64,000 bases of DNA from Microvirga sp. (GCA_031181145.1 JAPSLB010000018.1:1-64000); one strand, 5' to 3'; positions 26,937-38,217 are shown, counted from the stretch's first letter. The notes: a model not told the origin generated them from the letters alone. Made by a program: numbers and translations.

Positions 26937-27602
26937 ATGACATGGACGCAATATCTGCCCCCTCTGCTGAAGGGCGCGCAGGTCACGGTGATGATCTCGC
27001 TCTCGTCGATCGTGATCGGCGCGATGCTGGCCTTCGCGGCCGGGATCGCGCGCACTTCGAGCAACCGGATCCTGTCGGGCATCGCCTTCGTCTATATCGT
27101 GCTGTTTCGCGGCACGCCGCTTCTCGTCCAGCTGTTCTGGTTCTATTATGCGCTTCCTCTGATCGGCATCTCGTTCGATCCGATCACGACGGGAATCATG
27201 ACCCTGTCGCTTCTCACCGGCGCGTTCGGAGCCGAAGTGGTGCGCGGCGCCCTCCTTTCGGTGCCTCACACCCAGCTCGAGGCCGCGCGCGCCCTCAATT
27301 TCAGCAAGACCTACACGCTCTGGCACATCTCGATGCCTCAGGCCGTGATCGAGATGATGCCGGCCTTCGGCAATCTCGCCATCCAGAACCTCAAGGACAC
27401 GGCTCTGGTTTCGCTCATCTCGATCGCCGATCTGACCTTCCAGGCGCAGTCCATGCGCAACATCACCCTGGACAGCGCGACGGTCTATACCCTGACGCTC
27501 GTCGGCTACTTCATCATCGCGCTGTGCCTGATGCTCGTCGTGCGCTTCATCGAGATGAAGCTGAGGCGCGGGCCGGCCTTTCCCCGGAGCGCCCACTCAT
27601 GA
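26937..27602 (+). CDS. ehuC: Ectoine/hydroxyectoine ABC transporter permease
   Basis: A 221-residue amino-acid-type (HisM/GlnP) permease with about five membrane segments. FRGTPLLVQLFWFYY is the conserved block after the second segment, and the cytoplasmic coupling loop is LEAARALNFSKTYTLWHISMPQA. An AAGGAG ribosome site precedes the ATG. It ends inside the start of the next permease gene (ATGA overlap), so the heterodimer is made in balance. Confidence 0.9.
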   Translation: MTWTQYLPPLLKGAQVTVMISLSSIVIGAMLAFAAGIARTSSNRILSGIAFVYIVLFRGTPLLVQLFWFYYALPLIGISFDPITTGIMTLSLLTGAFGAEVVRGALLSVPHTQLEAARALNFSKTYTLWHISMPQAVIEMMPAFGNLAIQNLKDTALVSLISIADLTFQAQSMRNITLDSATVYTLTLVGYFIIALCLMLVVRFIEMKLRRGPAFPRSAHS

Positions 27603-28287
27603 TGTACGGTTATGCCTGGGACACGACGACGCCGCTCACCTTCGCGATCTCCATTCTGCCGATCCTCGGCATCGGCCTGCTGGTCACGCTCAAGGCGGCG
27701 GCGGTCGGCTATGCCATCGCGCTCGTTCTCGGCCTGGTGCTGGCGCTCCTGCGCCGCAGCCGGTTCAAGATCATCTCCTGGACGGTGGCGGGCTTCACCG
27801 AGTTCGTCCGCGATACGCCGCTCCTGGTCCAGCTCTTCTTCCTCTATTACGTCCTGCCGGATTTCGGGATCGTCCTTCCGGCCTTCATGACGGGGGCGCT
27901 CGCGCTCGGCCTGCAATATTCGGCCTATACGTCGGAGGTCTATCGCGGCGGCATCGATGCGATTCCGCGCGGCCAGTGGGAAGCGGCGACGGCCCTCAAC
28001 CTGACCCGTCTTCAAACCTATCGCGACATCGTCGTGCCGCAGATGGTCCCGCGCATCGTGCCCTCGCTGGGGAACTATCTCGTTTCGATGCTGAAGGAGA
28101 CGCCGGTCCTCTCCGTCGTGACGGTGCTCGACATGCTCGGCCTCGCCAACATGATCGGCGAGCGGACCTTCGAGTATCTCGTGCCGCTCTCCATGGTCGG
28201 CCTGATCTTCCTTCCGATGACCATCATCTGCTCGGCTCTCATCTACGCGGTTGAGAGAGCCCTGCCCAAAAGTGGGATTCCCCTGAG

Positions 28288-28291
<4 letters not shown>
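27599..28291 (+). CDS. ehuD: Ectoine/hydroxyectoine ABC transporter permease
   Basis: A 230-residue partner permease of the same family, with RDTPLLVQLFFLYYVLPD and the coupling loop EAATALNLTRLQTYRDIVVPQMVP. The upstream open frame covers ehuC in another frame and is not real; I start at the ATG at 27599 (a second ATG follows immediately at 27602). Its stop codon overlaps the ehuA ATG. Confidence 0.9.
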
Positions 28292-29091
<800 letters not shown>

Positions 29092-29189
29092 AAACCGAGA
29101 GAATCTCCCCGGCCATGCCGAAGAACCGAGAATGTTTCGCCGCCTGAGGCGCTAGCCTTTCCCCGATCCGATCTCCAAGAGGGCGACGC

Positions 29190-30701
29190 ATGAACGCGAT
29201 GACGCAGACCACCGCTTCCACTCCGGCAAAAGCGAATTCCCATATGGCGCTGGGCCGCCTGCGGGATCCGCGCCTTCTCAGGGAGATGGCCTATATCGAC
29301 GGACGCTGGACCGCCGCCGCCGACGACGCGCGTTTCGAGGTCAACGATCCGGCCACGGGCCTCAACGTCGCCCGCGTGCCGCGCCTCGGCGCCGAGGCCG
29401 CCGGGCAGGCCGTCGACGCCGCCGCTCGCGCCCTGCCCGCCTGGAAGGCCCTGCTGCCGCAGGAGCGCGCGGCGCGCCTTCGCGCCTGGCACGGCCTGAT
29501 GCTCGAAGCGCGCGAGGATCTCGCCCTCATCATGACGCTCGAGCAGGGCAAGCCTCTCGCGGAATCCCTCGGCGAGATCGATTACGCGGCGTCGTTCGTG
29601 GAATGGTACGCCGAGGAGGCCAAGCGGCTGAACGTGGAGAGCGTGACGAGCCACCTGCCCGGCGCGGAGATGCTGGTGCGCCGCGAGGCTATCGGCGTCG
29701 CGGCCCTGCTGACGCCCTGGAACTTTCCCTCCGCCATGCTGACGCGCAAGGCCGCGGCCGCGCTGGCGGCCGGCTGCACATTGGTCGCCCATCCCTCCTC
29801 CCACACGCCGCTCTCCGCTCTCGCGCTGGCGGAACTCGCGGAGCGCGCCGGCCTGCCGCCCGGCGTCTTCAACATCGTGACCGGCGACGCCGAGCCCATC
29901 GCGAACCGTTTCTGCGACGACGAGCGCGTGCGCGTCGTCAGCTTCACCGGCTCCACGGAGATCGGCCGCAAGATCGCCGCGCGCTGCGCCCCCACCATGA
30001 AGCGCCTCGTGATGGAGCTCGGAGGCCACGCGCCGCTCATCGTTTTCGACGATGCGGATCTCGACAAGGCCGTCGAGATCGCCATGGCGGCGAAATTTGC
30101 GACCTCGGGCCAGGATTGTCTCGCGGCCAACCGCATCTACGTGCAGCGTTCGATCTACCCGGCCTTCTGCGAGGCCTTCGGCCGCCGCATCGCCGGCCTC
30201 AAGGTAGGATCGGGCCTCGACAGGGACGTGGAGATCGGGCCGCTGATGCACGCCAATGCGGTGGCCAAGGCGCAGGCGCAGATCGCGGACGCGCTCGCCC
30301 TCGGGGCGCGCCGCGTCACGGAGGAGAGGCGCACCGAAGGCCCGCTCTTCATGACGCCGACGCTCCTGGCCGACGTGCCGGACGGCGCACTGATCATGCG
30401 CGAGGAGACCTTCGCTCCGGTCGCGGCGGTGACGCCCTTCGACACGGAAGGCGAGGTGGTGGCGCGGGCCAATGCCACCGAGTACGGCCTCGTCGCCTAT
30501 GTGGTCACCGAGAACGGCGCCCGCGCCCTGCGGCTCGGCCGGGCCCTCGAATACGGAATGGTCGCCGTCAACCGGGTGAAGATCACCGGCGCGCCCGTCC
30601 CCTTCGGGGGCGTGAAGCAATCGGGCCTCGGCCGCGAGGGCTCGCGCCACGGCCTGGAGGCCTTCACCGAGCTGAAATACCTTTGCCTCGACGTTCATTG
30701 A
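29190..30701 (+). CDS. doeC: Aspartate-semialdehyde dehydrogenase of ectoine catabolism (DoeC-like, succinate-semialdehyde dehydrogenase family)
   Basis: A 503-residue NAD(P)-dependent aldehyde dehydrogenase. FTGSTEIG (252-259) and ELGGHAPLIVFDD (catalytic base E276) are present, and the nucleophile is C310 in GQDCLAANR. In the pathway it would oxidise aspartate semialdehyde, formed by the neighbouring aminotransferase, to aspartate. The residue normally a lysine in the KPxE cofactor loop is a histidine here (VAHPSSHTPLSAL, H201). Catalytic residues are otherwise intact, so this may alter cofactor preference. Spaced 12 bases from doeD. Other semialdehyde substrates remain possible. Confidence 0.82.
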   Translation: MNAMTQTTASTPAKANSHMALGRLRDPRLLREMAYIDGRWTAAADDARFEVNDPATGLNVARVPRLGAEAAGQAVDAAARALPAWKALLPQERAARLRAWHGLMLEAREDLALIMTLEQGKPLAESLGEIDYAASFVEWYAEEAKRLNVESVTSHLPGAEMLVRREAIGVAALLTPWNFPSAMLTRKAAAALAAGCTLVAHPSSHTPLSALALAELAERAGLPPGVFNIVTGDAEPIANRFCDDERVRVVSFTGSTEIGRKIAARCAPTMKRLVMELGGHAPLIVFDDADLDKAVEIAMAAKFATSGQDCLAANRIYVQRSIYPAFCEAFGRRIAGLKVGSGLDRDVEIGPLMHANAVAKAQAQIADALALGARRVTEERRTEGPLFMTPTLLADVPDGALIMREETFAPVAAVTPFDTEGEVVARANATEYGLVAYVVTENGARALRLGRALEYGMVAVNRVKITGAPVPFGGVKQSGLGREGSRHGLEAFTELKYLCLDVH

Positions 30702-30713
30702 CCGGAGTATCCC

Positions 30714-32105
30714 ATGCTGAACGAAACGAACAATCTCGACAACGAACTCAACGCCTGGGACCGGGACCACTTCTTCCACCCCTCCACCCACATGGCCCAG
30801 CACGCGCGCGGGGAGACGCCCAACCGCGTCATCGCCGGCGGCGAAGGGGTCTACATCGTCGACCGCGAGGGCAGGCGCAGCCTCGACGCCTTCGCCGGCC
30901 TCTACTGCGTGAATGTCGGCTACGGCCGGACCAGGATCACCGACGCCATCGCCGCCCAGGCGGCCGCCCTGCCCTATTACCATGCCTATGTGGGCCATGG
31001 CTCCGAGCCGTCGATCCGCCTCGCGAAGATGATCATCGACCGCGCCCCGAAGGGCATGAGCCGCGTGTTCTTCGGCCTGTCGGGCTCGGACGCCAACGAG
31101 ACCAACATCAAGCTCGTCTGGTACATGAACAACGTGCTGGGACGCCCCGAGAAGAAGAAGATCATCTCGCGCTGGCGCGGATATCACGGCTCCGGCCTGA
31201 TGAGCGGCAGCCTCACGGGGCTCGCCGCCTTCCACAACCTGTTCGACCTGCCGCGCCCGCCGATCCTGCACACGGAAGCGCCCTATTACTTCCGTCGCCC
31301 CGACAGGAGCATGAGCGAGGAGCAGTTCTCGCAATACTGTGCCGACAAGCTCGAGGAGATGATCCAGGCCGAAGGGCCGGACACGATCGCGGCCTTCATC
31401 GGCGAGCCGGTGCTCGGCACGGGCGGGATCGTGCCTCCGCCGAAGGGCTATTGGGAGAAGATCCAGGCCGTTCTGGCGAAGTACGACATCCTGCTCATCG
31501 CCGACGAGGTCATCACGGGCTTCGGGCGCCTCGGCTCCATGTTCGGCTCCGACCATTACGGCATCAGGCCCGACCTCATCACCATCGCCAAGGGTCTGAC
31601 CTCGGCCTATGCGCCGCTCTCGGGCGTCATCGTGTCCGAGAAGGTCTGGCGCGTGCTGGAACAGGGCTCCGACGCCTACGGGCCGATCGGCCACGGCTGG
31701 ACGTACTCGTCCCACCCCCTGTGCGCGGCGGCAGGCGTCGCGAACCTGGAAGTGGTGGATGAACTCGACATCGTGGCCAATGCCCGCGAGGTCGGCGCCT
31801 ACTTCAACAACGCGCTCAAGGAAGCGGTGGGTTCGAACCGCTTCGTGGGCGAGGTGCGCGGCGAGGGCCTGATGGCGGCGGTCGAGTTCGTGCGCGACCG
31901 CGACGACCGCGTCTTCTTCGATCCGGCCGAGAAGGTCGGGCCGCGCATCACCGCGGCCCTGCTGGAGCGCGGGGTCATCGGCCGCGCCATGCCGCAGGGC
32001 GACATTCTCGGCTTCGCCCCGCCGCTCTGCCTGACCCGCGAAGAGGCCGATATCGTGGTGTCCGCCGCGAAGGACGCCATCGAGTCGGTCACCGCCGCTC
32101 TTTGA
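30714..32105 (+). CDS. doeD: Diaminobutyrate aminotransferase of ectoine catabolism (DoeD-like, class III)
   Basis: A 463-residue class-III PLP aminotransferase. The PLP lysine is K293 in IAKGLTSAYAPLSG, the cofactor-ring aspartate is in LLIADEVITGFGRLG, and SGSDANETNIKLVWY marks the phosphate loop. Together with the preceding dehydrogenase it would convert L-2,4-diaminobutyrate to aspartate semialdehyde and then aspartate, completing ectoine degradation. Sequence alone does not separate it from other omega-aminotransferases; the assignment rests on its place in the cluster. A GGAG site lies before the ATG. Confidence 0.85.
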   Translation: MLNETNNLDNELNAWDRDHFFHPSTHMAQHARGETPNRVIAGGEGVYIVDREGRRSLDAFAGLYCVNVGYGRTRITDAIAAQAAALPYYHAYVGHGSEPSIRLAKMIIDRAPKGMSRVFFGLSGSDANETNIKLVWYMNNVLGRPEKKKIISRWRGYHGSGLMSGSLTGLAAFHNLFDLPRPPILHTEAPYYFRRPDRSMSEEQFSQYCADKLEEMIQAEGPDTIAAFIGEPVLGTGGIVPPPKGYWEKIQAVLAKYDILLIADEVITGFGRLGSMFGSDHYGIRPDLITIAKGLTSAYAPLSGVIVSEKVWRVLEQGSDAYGPIGHGWTYSSHPLCAAAGVANLEVVDELDIVANAREVGAYFNNALKEAVGSNRFVGEVRGEGLMAAVEFVRDRDDRVFFDPAEKVGPRITAALLERGVIGRAMPQGDILGFAPPLCLTREEADIVVSAAKDAIESVTAAL

Positions 32106-32115
32106 GGCCCTGCGC

Positions 32116-32141
32116 GCCTGCGGCGGGTGCTCGCCGCAGGC
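32116..32141. terminator. Bidirectional terminator-like hairpin
   Basis: GCCTGCGGCG (32116-32125) pairs perfectly with CGCCGCAGGC (32132-32141) around a 6-base loop, between the convergent doeD and MFS genes. No U-tract, so function is inferred from its place and stem strength. Confidence 0.55.
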
Positions 32142-32166
32142 TCATCCGGCCCAGCGCAGAGCCCAT

Positions 32167-33414
32167 CTATTCAGCGGCGCTGTTCAGCGGCTGCTCTTCC
32201 GCTCTGGGCTCCGGGACGCCCCGCAGGGAGAGGCGTCCCCGTTCGGTCCAGAGAACGACGAGAAGGCAAGCAAGGCCGAGGCACAGATAGCCGATGCTCA
32301 GCGGGATCACCGTCCCGTTGAAGGCGCGGCCGATCACGAGCCCGAGAAGCGCGCCCACAAGCGTCGTGTAGGACCCGATGAACGACGAGGCCGTGCCGGC
32401 GATCGACCCCAGAGGCTCCATCGCCATCGCGTTGAAGTTGGGCATCGTCAGGCTGAACAGGAACTGGTTGACGGCAAAGATCGACGCATAGAGGAGAAGC
32501 GGCGGCCGGCCGTCGAAAAGGAGCGCCGCCGCGACCTGTGCGGCGGCAACCAGGGTGAAGCCGCAGATGCCGATATGGGACAGGCGGCGCATCCCCAGCC
32601 GCCGCACGAGCCTCGCATTCGTGAAGGAGGCAAGCCCCATCAGCATCGCGATGCTGCCGAAGGCCAGCGGGAACCAGGGTCCGAGCTGATAGACTTCCGT
32701 CTCGAAGATCTGCTGGGACGAGCCGATATAGGACATCAGACACCCGAACATGAAACCCATGCCCGTGGCGTATCCGATGCTGATGCGGGTCGAGACGGTC
32801 ATCCGGACGGCCGATGCGATCTGGCGGAGGGAGAAGGGCTTGCGATATTCCGGGTGAAGGGTTTCCGGCATGCGGGCGTAGAACCAGGCCGCCACCAGAA
32901 CGGCGATCCCGACGACGGTTCCGAAAATCCAGTGCCAGCTCCCCAGGAGCAGGAGAAGGCTGCCCGACGCGGGCGCCAGGATCGGCACGATGATGAAGAC
33001 CATCATGGTGATGGACATGACGCGCGCCATCTCGCGGCCGGCGAACCGGTCGCGCACGATCGCGATCGTCAGCACGCGCGTCGACGCCAGACCGGCCCCT
33101 TGGATCACCCGGCCGATCAGCAGCATGGAGAAGCTGCCGGCCAGCGTGGCGACCAAGCCGCCGACGACGTAGAGCGCCAGCCCCATCATCAGGGTCGGCC
33201 GCCGCCCGATCACGTCGGAGACCGGGCCGTAGACCAATTGCATGATGGCGAACGGCACCATGTAGGCGGTGATCAGGAGCTGGAGATCGTTGGAGTCGGG
33301 AATTGCGAAATCGGCCTGGATCGGGCCGAAGGCCGGAAGCAGATTGTCGATGGACAAGGAGCCGAGGCTCATCACAAGGGCGATGAGCAGCACGAATTCG
33401 GGAAAGGACGGCAT
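32167..33414 (-). CDS. MFS transporter, Bcr/CflA (DHA1) drug-resistance type
   Basis: A roughly 415-residue major facilitator with about 12 membrane segments. The loop motif VYGPVSDVIGRRPTLMMGLALY follows segment 2 and identifies the DHA1 12-helix group; the N-terminus (FPEFVLLIALVMSLGSLSIDNLLPAF) is typical of Bcr/CflA exporters. I choose the ATG at 33414 because the family pattern starts there; an ATG at 33459 and a TTG at 33516 are also in frame, and none has a good ribosome site. Substrate unknown. It is convergent with the ectoine cluster and has no obvious functional link to it or to the molybdoenzyme operon. Confidence 0.85.
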   Translation of the reverse strand: MPSFPEFVLLIALVMSLGSLSIDNLLPAFGPIQADFAIPDSNDLQLLITAYMVPFAIMQLVYGPVSDVIGRRPTLMMGLALYVVGGLVATLAGSFSMLLIGRVIQGAGLASTRVLTIAIVRDRFAGREMARVMSITMMVFIIVPILAPASGSLLLLLGSWHWIFGTVVGIAVLVAAWFYARMPETLHPEYRKPFSLRQIASAVRMTVSTRISIGYATGMGFMFGCLMSYIGSSQQIFETEVYQLGPWFPLAFGSIAMLMGLASFTNARLVRRLGMRRLSHIGICGFTLVAAAQVAAALLFDGRPPLLLYASIFAVNQFLFSLTMPNFNAMAMEPLGSIAGTASSFIGSYTTLVGALLGLVIGRAFNGTVIPLSIGYLCLGLACLLVVLWTERGRLSLRGVPEPRAEEQPLNSAAE

Positions 33415-33707
33415 TCGGCCGTGACCGTCCGGGTCAGAGCCTCTGGCAGATGACAACATAAGATGGCTTTTCACTGAGTTGTTCGCAGCACCCGACAGGT
33501 GTCTGCCTTCGAGCAAACGAGCAGCTTACCGGGAAGGCCGAATTCGAGAACTGCGCTGACCGCTGGGCTCGGATGCACGGGCCGCAGATTCATGCCGCAT
33601 TCCGTCCCATTTCGATGGTCCTGCCCTCATCCCGCCGCCCCATGCCCTCCTCTCGTCGTGGCCTCATTGATCGAAAACCGGTACATTTCGCTTCGCCGGG
33701 AGCCGCG

Positions 33708-35939
33708 CTAGAGGAGCTTCTCGGGCAGGATCGGGAAGTCGCGGATGCGCCGGCCCGTGGCGTGGTAAACGGCATTGCCGATGGCCGGAGCCACCCCGCA
33801 GATTCCCAGCTCGGCCACGCCCTTCACCCCGAGCGGGTTGAAGATCCTGTCCTCGCTCTCCACGAACAGAGCATCGAGTTCCCGGACATCGGCGCAGACG
33901 GGCACGAGGTATTCGGCCAGATTGCCGTTCATGACCCGCCCGAAGCGCTCGTCCCATTCCGCCTGCTCCAGAAGCGCCATGCCGATGGCGCCGACCATTC
34001 CGCCGATGCACTGGCTGTGAGCGGTCTTGGGATTGACCACACGCCCGATGTCGTAGGCGCCGACGATCCGGTGAACGCGCACGGTTCCCAGATCCGGATC
34101 CACGCGCACCTCCGCGAACACGGCCCCGAAGGCGCAGCTGGAATAGGTTTTGCTCTCATCGCCCGGCGCGGAGTCCCCCTGGCCGACGATCCTGTCGAGC
34201 CTGAGCCCGCGCAGAAGCGTCTCGAACGTCACCAATTCTCCGCCGCCGCGCCGGACGGCGCCTCCGTCGCGCCATTCGAGATCATCGGCGCTCAGGTTCG
34301 CAAAGGGACCGTCCGGATCCGCGCGAACCACGTTCGAGAGATCCTCCAGCAAGACCCGGCACGCCGCCTCGACGGCCGTTCCGACGCTTGCGAGCGTGAT
34401 CGAACCGCCGTGCACGGGTGCGAACGGCATGTCGGTGTCGCCGAGTTCGAAGCGGACGGCCTCCACGGGCAGGCCGAGAGCATCGGCGGCCACCTGCGTG
34501 ATCGACGTATAGGTGCCCGGCCCCATGTCGGAGGCGGCCGAGCGGATGAGCGCCGTCCCGTCGGAGAACAAGGTTGCCTCGGCGGACGCCTCCGAGCGGT
34601 GGGCCGGATAGGCGGCCGTCGCCATGCCGAACCCGATCAATTGCCCGTCCTCGCGCATGGATCGGGGCTCCGGCTGGCGTCCGGACCATCCGAACCGTTC
34701 GGCGCCGATGCGGTAGCATTCCCGCAGCGCCTTGCTCGACCAGGGGAGATCCTTGTGCTGATCCTTCTCGGCATAGTTCCTGAGGCGCAGCTCGACGGGA
34801 TCCATGCCGAGCGCGACGGCGAGCTCGTCCATGGCCGTCTCGTGCGCCAGCAACCCGGTGGCGACTCCCGGCCCGCGCATGGGACAGGGGGAGTTGGTGT
34901 TCATCTCGATCAGCCGGTAACGGGTGCGCACATTCGGGCAGGCATAGGTATTGCGCGCCGGATCGAGGGTGACTTCCGCATATTCCTCGTAGGCCGAGGT
35001 CTGGCCCCAGGCTTCCTGGATGATCGCCGTGAGCGTGCCGTCGCGCTCGGCTCCCAAGGCCACGCGCTGCACCGTGTGAGGCCGGAAGCCCACGGAGGTG
35101 TACAATTCGCGGCGGGTCAGCTCGACCCGCACGGGCCGCCCCGCCACCTTGGCCGCGAGGGCCGCGACCGTCACATGCGGCCAGGTGCGCAGGGCCGATC
35201 CGAAGGCGCCGCCCACGAAGGGGGACACAACCCTGATCGATTCCTCGGGAATGCCGAACACATGGGCGATCTCCTTCCGGTCGTTGTCGACCCATTGCGT
35301 CTTGTCGTAGAGGGTCAGGACATCGCCATCCCACCGGGCGATGGTGACGTGCGGCTCGATGGCGTTGTGGTGCTCGCGGGGCTGGGTGTAGATGGCCTCG
35401 ACCTTCACCGGCGCCGCCGCGAACGCCGCGTCCGCGTCGCCCATGCTGGTTTCGGCCGGCCGGCCCGCCTTCTCGTTGCCGGAGCTGGGCGGCTTGCCCC
35501 TGTCGATGTCGAACGTGGTGGAGGCTTCCTCCTCCTCGTAGGTGACGGTCACGAGGCTCGCGGCATGGACGGCCTGCTCCAGGGTCTCGGCCACCACCAC
35601 CGCGACGGGCTGGCCGTTGAAGTGGATCTCCGGCCCCTGGAACACCTGCAGCTGGTCGCCGGATTGCGCATCCACCTGAGGGCGCTGCGCCATGCGCCTG
35701 TAGGGCAGCCGCGGCGCATTCTCGTGCGTGACGAGGACGTGAACGCCGGGAACCTGCCTGGCCGCCTCGCCGTCGATCGCCGCGACGGCTCCCTTCGGCA
35801 CCGTGCTCAGGACCAGAGCGGCATGAAGCATGCCGGGGACGTCGAATTCGCCCGCGTAGCGGGCATGGCCCGTCACCTTCCGGGGGCCGTCGACACGGCT
35901 CACGGGTTGGCCGACGGCCTTGGCGAGGGGCACATTCAT
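33708..35939 (-). CDS. paoC: Molybdopterin-binding subunit of an aldehyde/xanthine oxidoreductase (PaoC-like)
   Basis: A 743-residue large subunit of the xanthine dehydrogenase superfamily. It holds the Mo cofactor and the substrate site; the conserved catalytic glutamate is about residue 710 in GVKGVAELGICGV. VVSPFVGGAFGSALRTWPH and CPMRGPGVATG are the usual cofactor-contact blocks. The ATG at 35939 overlaps the stop codon of the FAD subunit; the long open frame further upstream overlaps that subunit and is not used. With the two subunits before it, the composition matches the PaoABC (YagTSR) type of aldehyde oxidoreductase. Substrate, probably an aromatic or heterocyclic aldehyde or N-heterocycle, is unknown. 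Confidence 0.9.
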   Translation of the reverse strand: MNVPLAKAVGQPVSRVDGPRKVTGHARYAGEFDVPGMLHAALVLSTVPKGAVAAIDGEAARQVPGVHVLVTHENAPRLPYRRMAQRPQVDAQSGDQLQVFQGPEIHFNGQPVAVVVAETLEQAVHAASLVTVTYEEEEASTTFDIDRGKPPSSGNEKAGRPAETSMGDADAAFAAAPVKVEAIYTQPREHHNAIEPHVTIARWDGDVLTLYDKTQWVDNDRKEIAHVFGIPEESIRVVSPFVGGAFGSALRTWPHVTVAALAAKVAGRPVRVELTRRELYTSVGFRPHTVQRVALGAERDGTLTAIIQEAWGQTSAYEEYAEVTLDPARNTYACPNVRTRYRLIEMNTNSPCPMRGPGVATGLLAHETAMDELAVALGMDPVELRLRNYAEKDQHKDLPWSSKALRECYRIGAERFGWSGRQPEPRSMREDGQLIGFGMATAAYPAHRSEASAEATLFSDGTALIRSAASDMGPGTYTSITQVAADALGLPVEAVRFELGDTDMPFAPVHGGSITLASVGTAVEAACRVLLEDLSNVVRADPDGPFANLSADDLEWRDGGAVRRGGGELVTFETLLRGLRLDRIVGQGDSAPGDESKTYSSCAFGAVFAEVRVDPDLGTVRVHRIVGAYDIGRVVNPKTAHSQCIGGMVGAIGMALLEQAEWDERFGRVMNGNLAEYLVPVCADVRELDALFVESEDRIFNPLGVKGVAELGICGVAPAIGNAVYHATGRRIRDFPILPEKLL

Positions 35940-36919
35940 GCCAGACCTCCGATCTGAAGCAGGGCCCGTTCGACGGTCCGCCGGAGCAGCGTGACCTTGA
36001 AGGCGTTCCGCCCGCGCGGCTCCGCGCCGTCCGCGGCGCGCTCGCCCGCGGCGCGGGCCAGGGCATGGTCGAGGCGCCGGTCGACCAGCATTTCTTCCAC
36101 ATGCCGCAGGCGCCATGGCTTCGTGGCGACGCCGCCGACGGCGACCCGGGCCTCCAGGATCGTGTCCCCGTTCATGCCCAAGGACACGGCGGCCGAGGCG
36201 AGCGCCCATTCGAACGTGGTCCGGTCCCGGACCTTCAGGTAATGCGAGCGCCGTCCCGCCGCCGCGAGCGGGATCCAGATCGCCGTGATCAGGTCCCCGG
36301 GCTCCAGCACCGTCTCGAGGTGAGGCGCGTCGCCCGGGAGCCGGTGCAGGTTCTCGACCGTGATCGTGCGCTCGCCCGTGGGGCCCGCGACCAGCACTTC
36401 CGCATCGACCGCCACGAGCGCGACCGCGAGATCTCCCGGATAGGCTGCGATGCAGCGGGGACTTCCACCCAGGATCGCGTTGATGCGGTTCTGCCCCTCC
36501 AGCGCGGGGCATCCGGATCCCGGCACGCGCCTGTTGCAGGGGGTCGTCGCGTCGCGGAAGTAGAGGCAGCGGGTTCGCTGGAGGAGGTTGCCTCCGACGG
36601 TTGCCATGTTGCGCACCTGGGGCGAGGCCGATTCCTGCAGGGCGCTCGAAACGACGGGAACGCGCTCGCGGATCGCCGGATCGTCCGCCACGTCGGCGAG
36701 CCGGGCCATGGCCCCGATCCGGATCCCGTCGATGGCGATGGACACGTCGTCGAACGCGATGCCGTTGATGTCGACGAGCTCCAGGGGCGCGCGCACGCCC
36801 TCCTGGAGGAGCTGGACCATGTCGGTGCCGCCCGCGACGTACTCGGCGCCCCGCCCTTCTGCGGTCCGGCGGATGGCGGCTTCCGGGGTCGCGACGGCGA
36901 TGTAGGCGAAGGGGACCAT
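35936..36919 (-). CDS. paoB: FAD-binding subunit with extra 4Fe-4S site (PaoB-like)
   Basis: A 327-residue CO dehydrogenase-type FAD subunit. The FAD loops are AGGTDMVQLL (29-38) and MATVGGNLLQRTRC. Unlike most family members, it has a cysteine insert (C118, C128, C137 and C156, in RCLYFRD, PCNRR, GSGCPA and SPRCIA), which in E. coli PaoB binds an additional 4Fe-4S cluster. All four positions are present. The ATG at 36919 lies four bases after the 2Fe-2S subunit stop codon on the minus strand; an in-frame start eight codons earlier would overlap that gene. Confidence 0.9.
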   Translation of the reverse strand: MVPFAYIAVATPEAAIRRTAEGRGAEYVAGGTDMVQLLQEGVRAPLELVDINGIAFDDVSIAIDGIRIGAMARLADVADDPAIRERVPVVSSALQESASPQVRNMATVGGNLLQRTRCLYFRDATTPCNRRVPGSGCPALEGQNRINAILGGSPRCIAAYPGDLAVALVAVDAEVLVAGPTGERTITVENLHRLPGDAPHLETVLEPGDLITAIWIPLAAAGRRSHYLKVRDRTTFEWALASAAVSLGMNGDTILEARVAVGGVATKPWRLRHVEEMLVDRRLDHALARAAGERAADGAEPRGRNAFKVTLLRRTVERALLQIGGLA

Positions 36920-36923
36920 GGCC

Positions 36924-37505
<582 letters not shown>

Positions 37506-37617
37506 CGGTTGTTCCCCGCGCGGTCATCCGGCCAATGCCTATCAACCGGCTCGGACCGGGAGAGTTGCAAGGGAACCCGGCTGCGGAACAGGCTGCCGGA
37601 GGTCGGCGGCGGTTCCG

Positions 37618-38217
37618 TCAGAACCGGAGCCCGGCGAGCGCCTCTCTCGTGTCGATGTCCTGAACGACGGCGGGATCCGAGGTCGGCCATTCCAGGACGT
37701 CGGGCCTCCCGCGCAGGAGCGGGCCTGCTCCGGTATCCCCCGAGAGACCCTCGATCTCGGCCTGAAGGGCGCGCGAGATCACGACGGGATTGCCACGCCG
37801 GCCGTGCAGGGTGGGGACGAGAGCCGCCGGCTCCCCCCTGTCCCGCCAGCCGGCCGCGAGACCGTCGATGAGGCCGGCCTTCACCAAGGGCATGTCCCCC
37901 AGAAGGATCACTGCGGCCCGGACCGTCGCCGGAAGCGCGGCGAAGCCGGCCTTGAGCGACGTCGAGAGCCCCTGCATGTACAGGGCGTTGTGCACGATCC
38001 GGACGGGCAGCCCGTCGAGCGCCGCCTGGACCTCCCCGGCGCGGTGGCCGGTCACCACGACGACCGGATCCGCCGTGGACCGGACCGCGGCCTCGGCCAC
38101 GCGGCGCACCAGGGCCTTGCCGCCGACCTGCGCCAGCAGCTTCGGCTCCTCGCCGAAGCGGGTGCCGCGCCCGGCCGCCAGGAGGACGGCCGCCACGTCG
38201 CTTGTCTGCCGGCTCAT
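37618..38217 (-). CDS. MobA/MocA-like nucleotidyltransferase (molybdenum cofactor cytidylyltransferase type)
   Basis: A 199-residue NTP transferase with LLAAGRGTRFG (12-22) as nucleotide loop, ILLGDMPLV as the metal-binding segment and RRGNPVVISRAL downstream. In E. coli, MocA adds CMP to the Mo cofactor for xanthine dehydrogenase-family enzymes, and MocA homologues are often encoded beside them, as here. It begins inside the stop codon of the MoeA-like gene. Cytoplasmic. Confidence 0.85.
   Translation of the reverse strand: MSRQTSDVAAVLLAAGRGTRFGEEPKLLAQVGGKALVRRVAEAAVRSTADPVVVVTGHRAGEVQAALDGLPVRIVHNALYMQGLSTSLKAGFAALPATVRAAVILLGDMPLVKAGLIDGLAAGWRDRGEPAALVPTLHGRRGNPVVISRALQAEIEGLSGDTGAGPLLRGRPDVLEWPTSDPAVVQDIDTREALAGLRF

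Noticed and set aside
33573-35957. 794-codon open frame on the plus strand
   Set aside because: Antisense to the PaoC-like subunit; shadow composition and no ribosome site.
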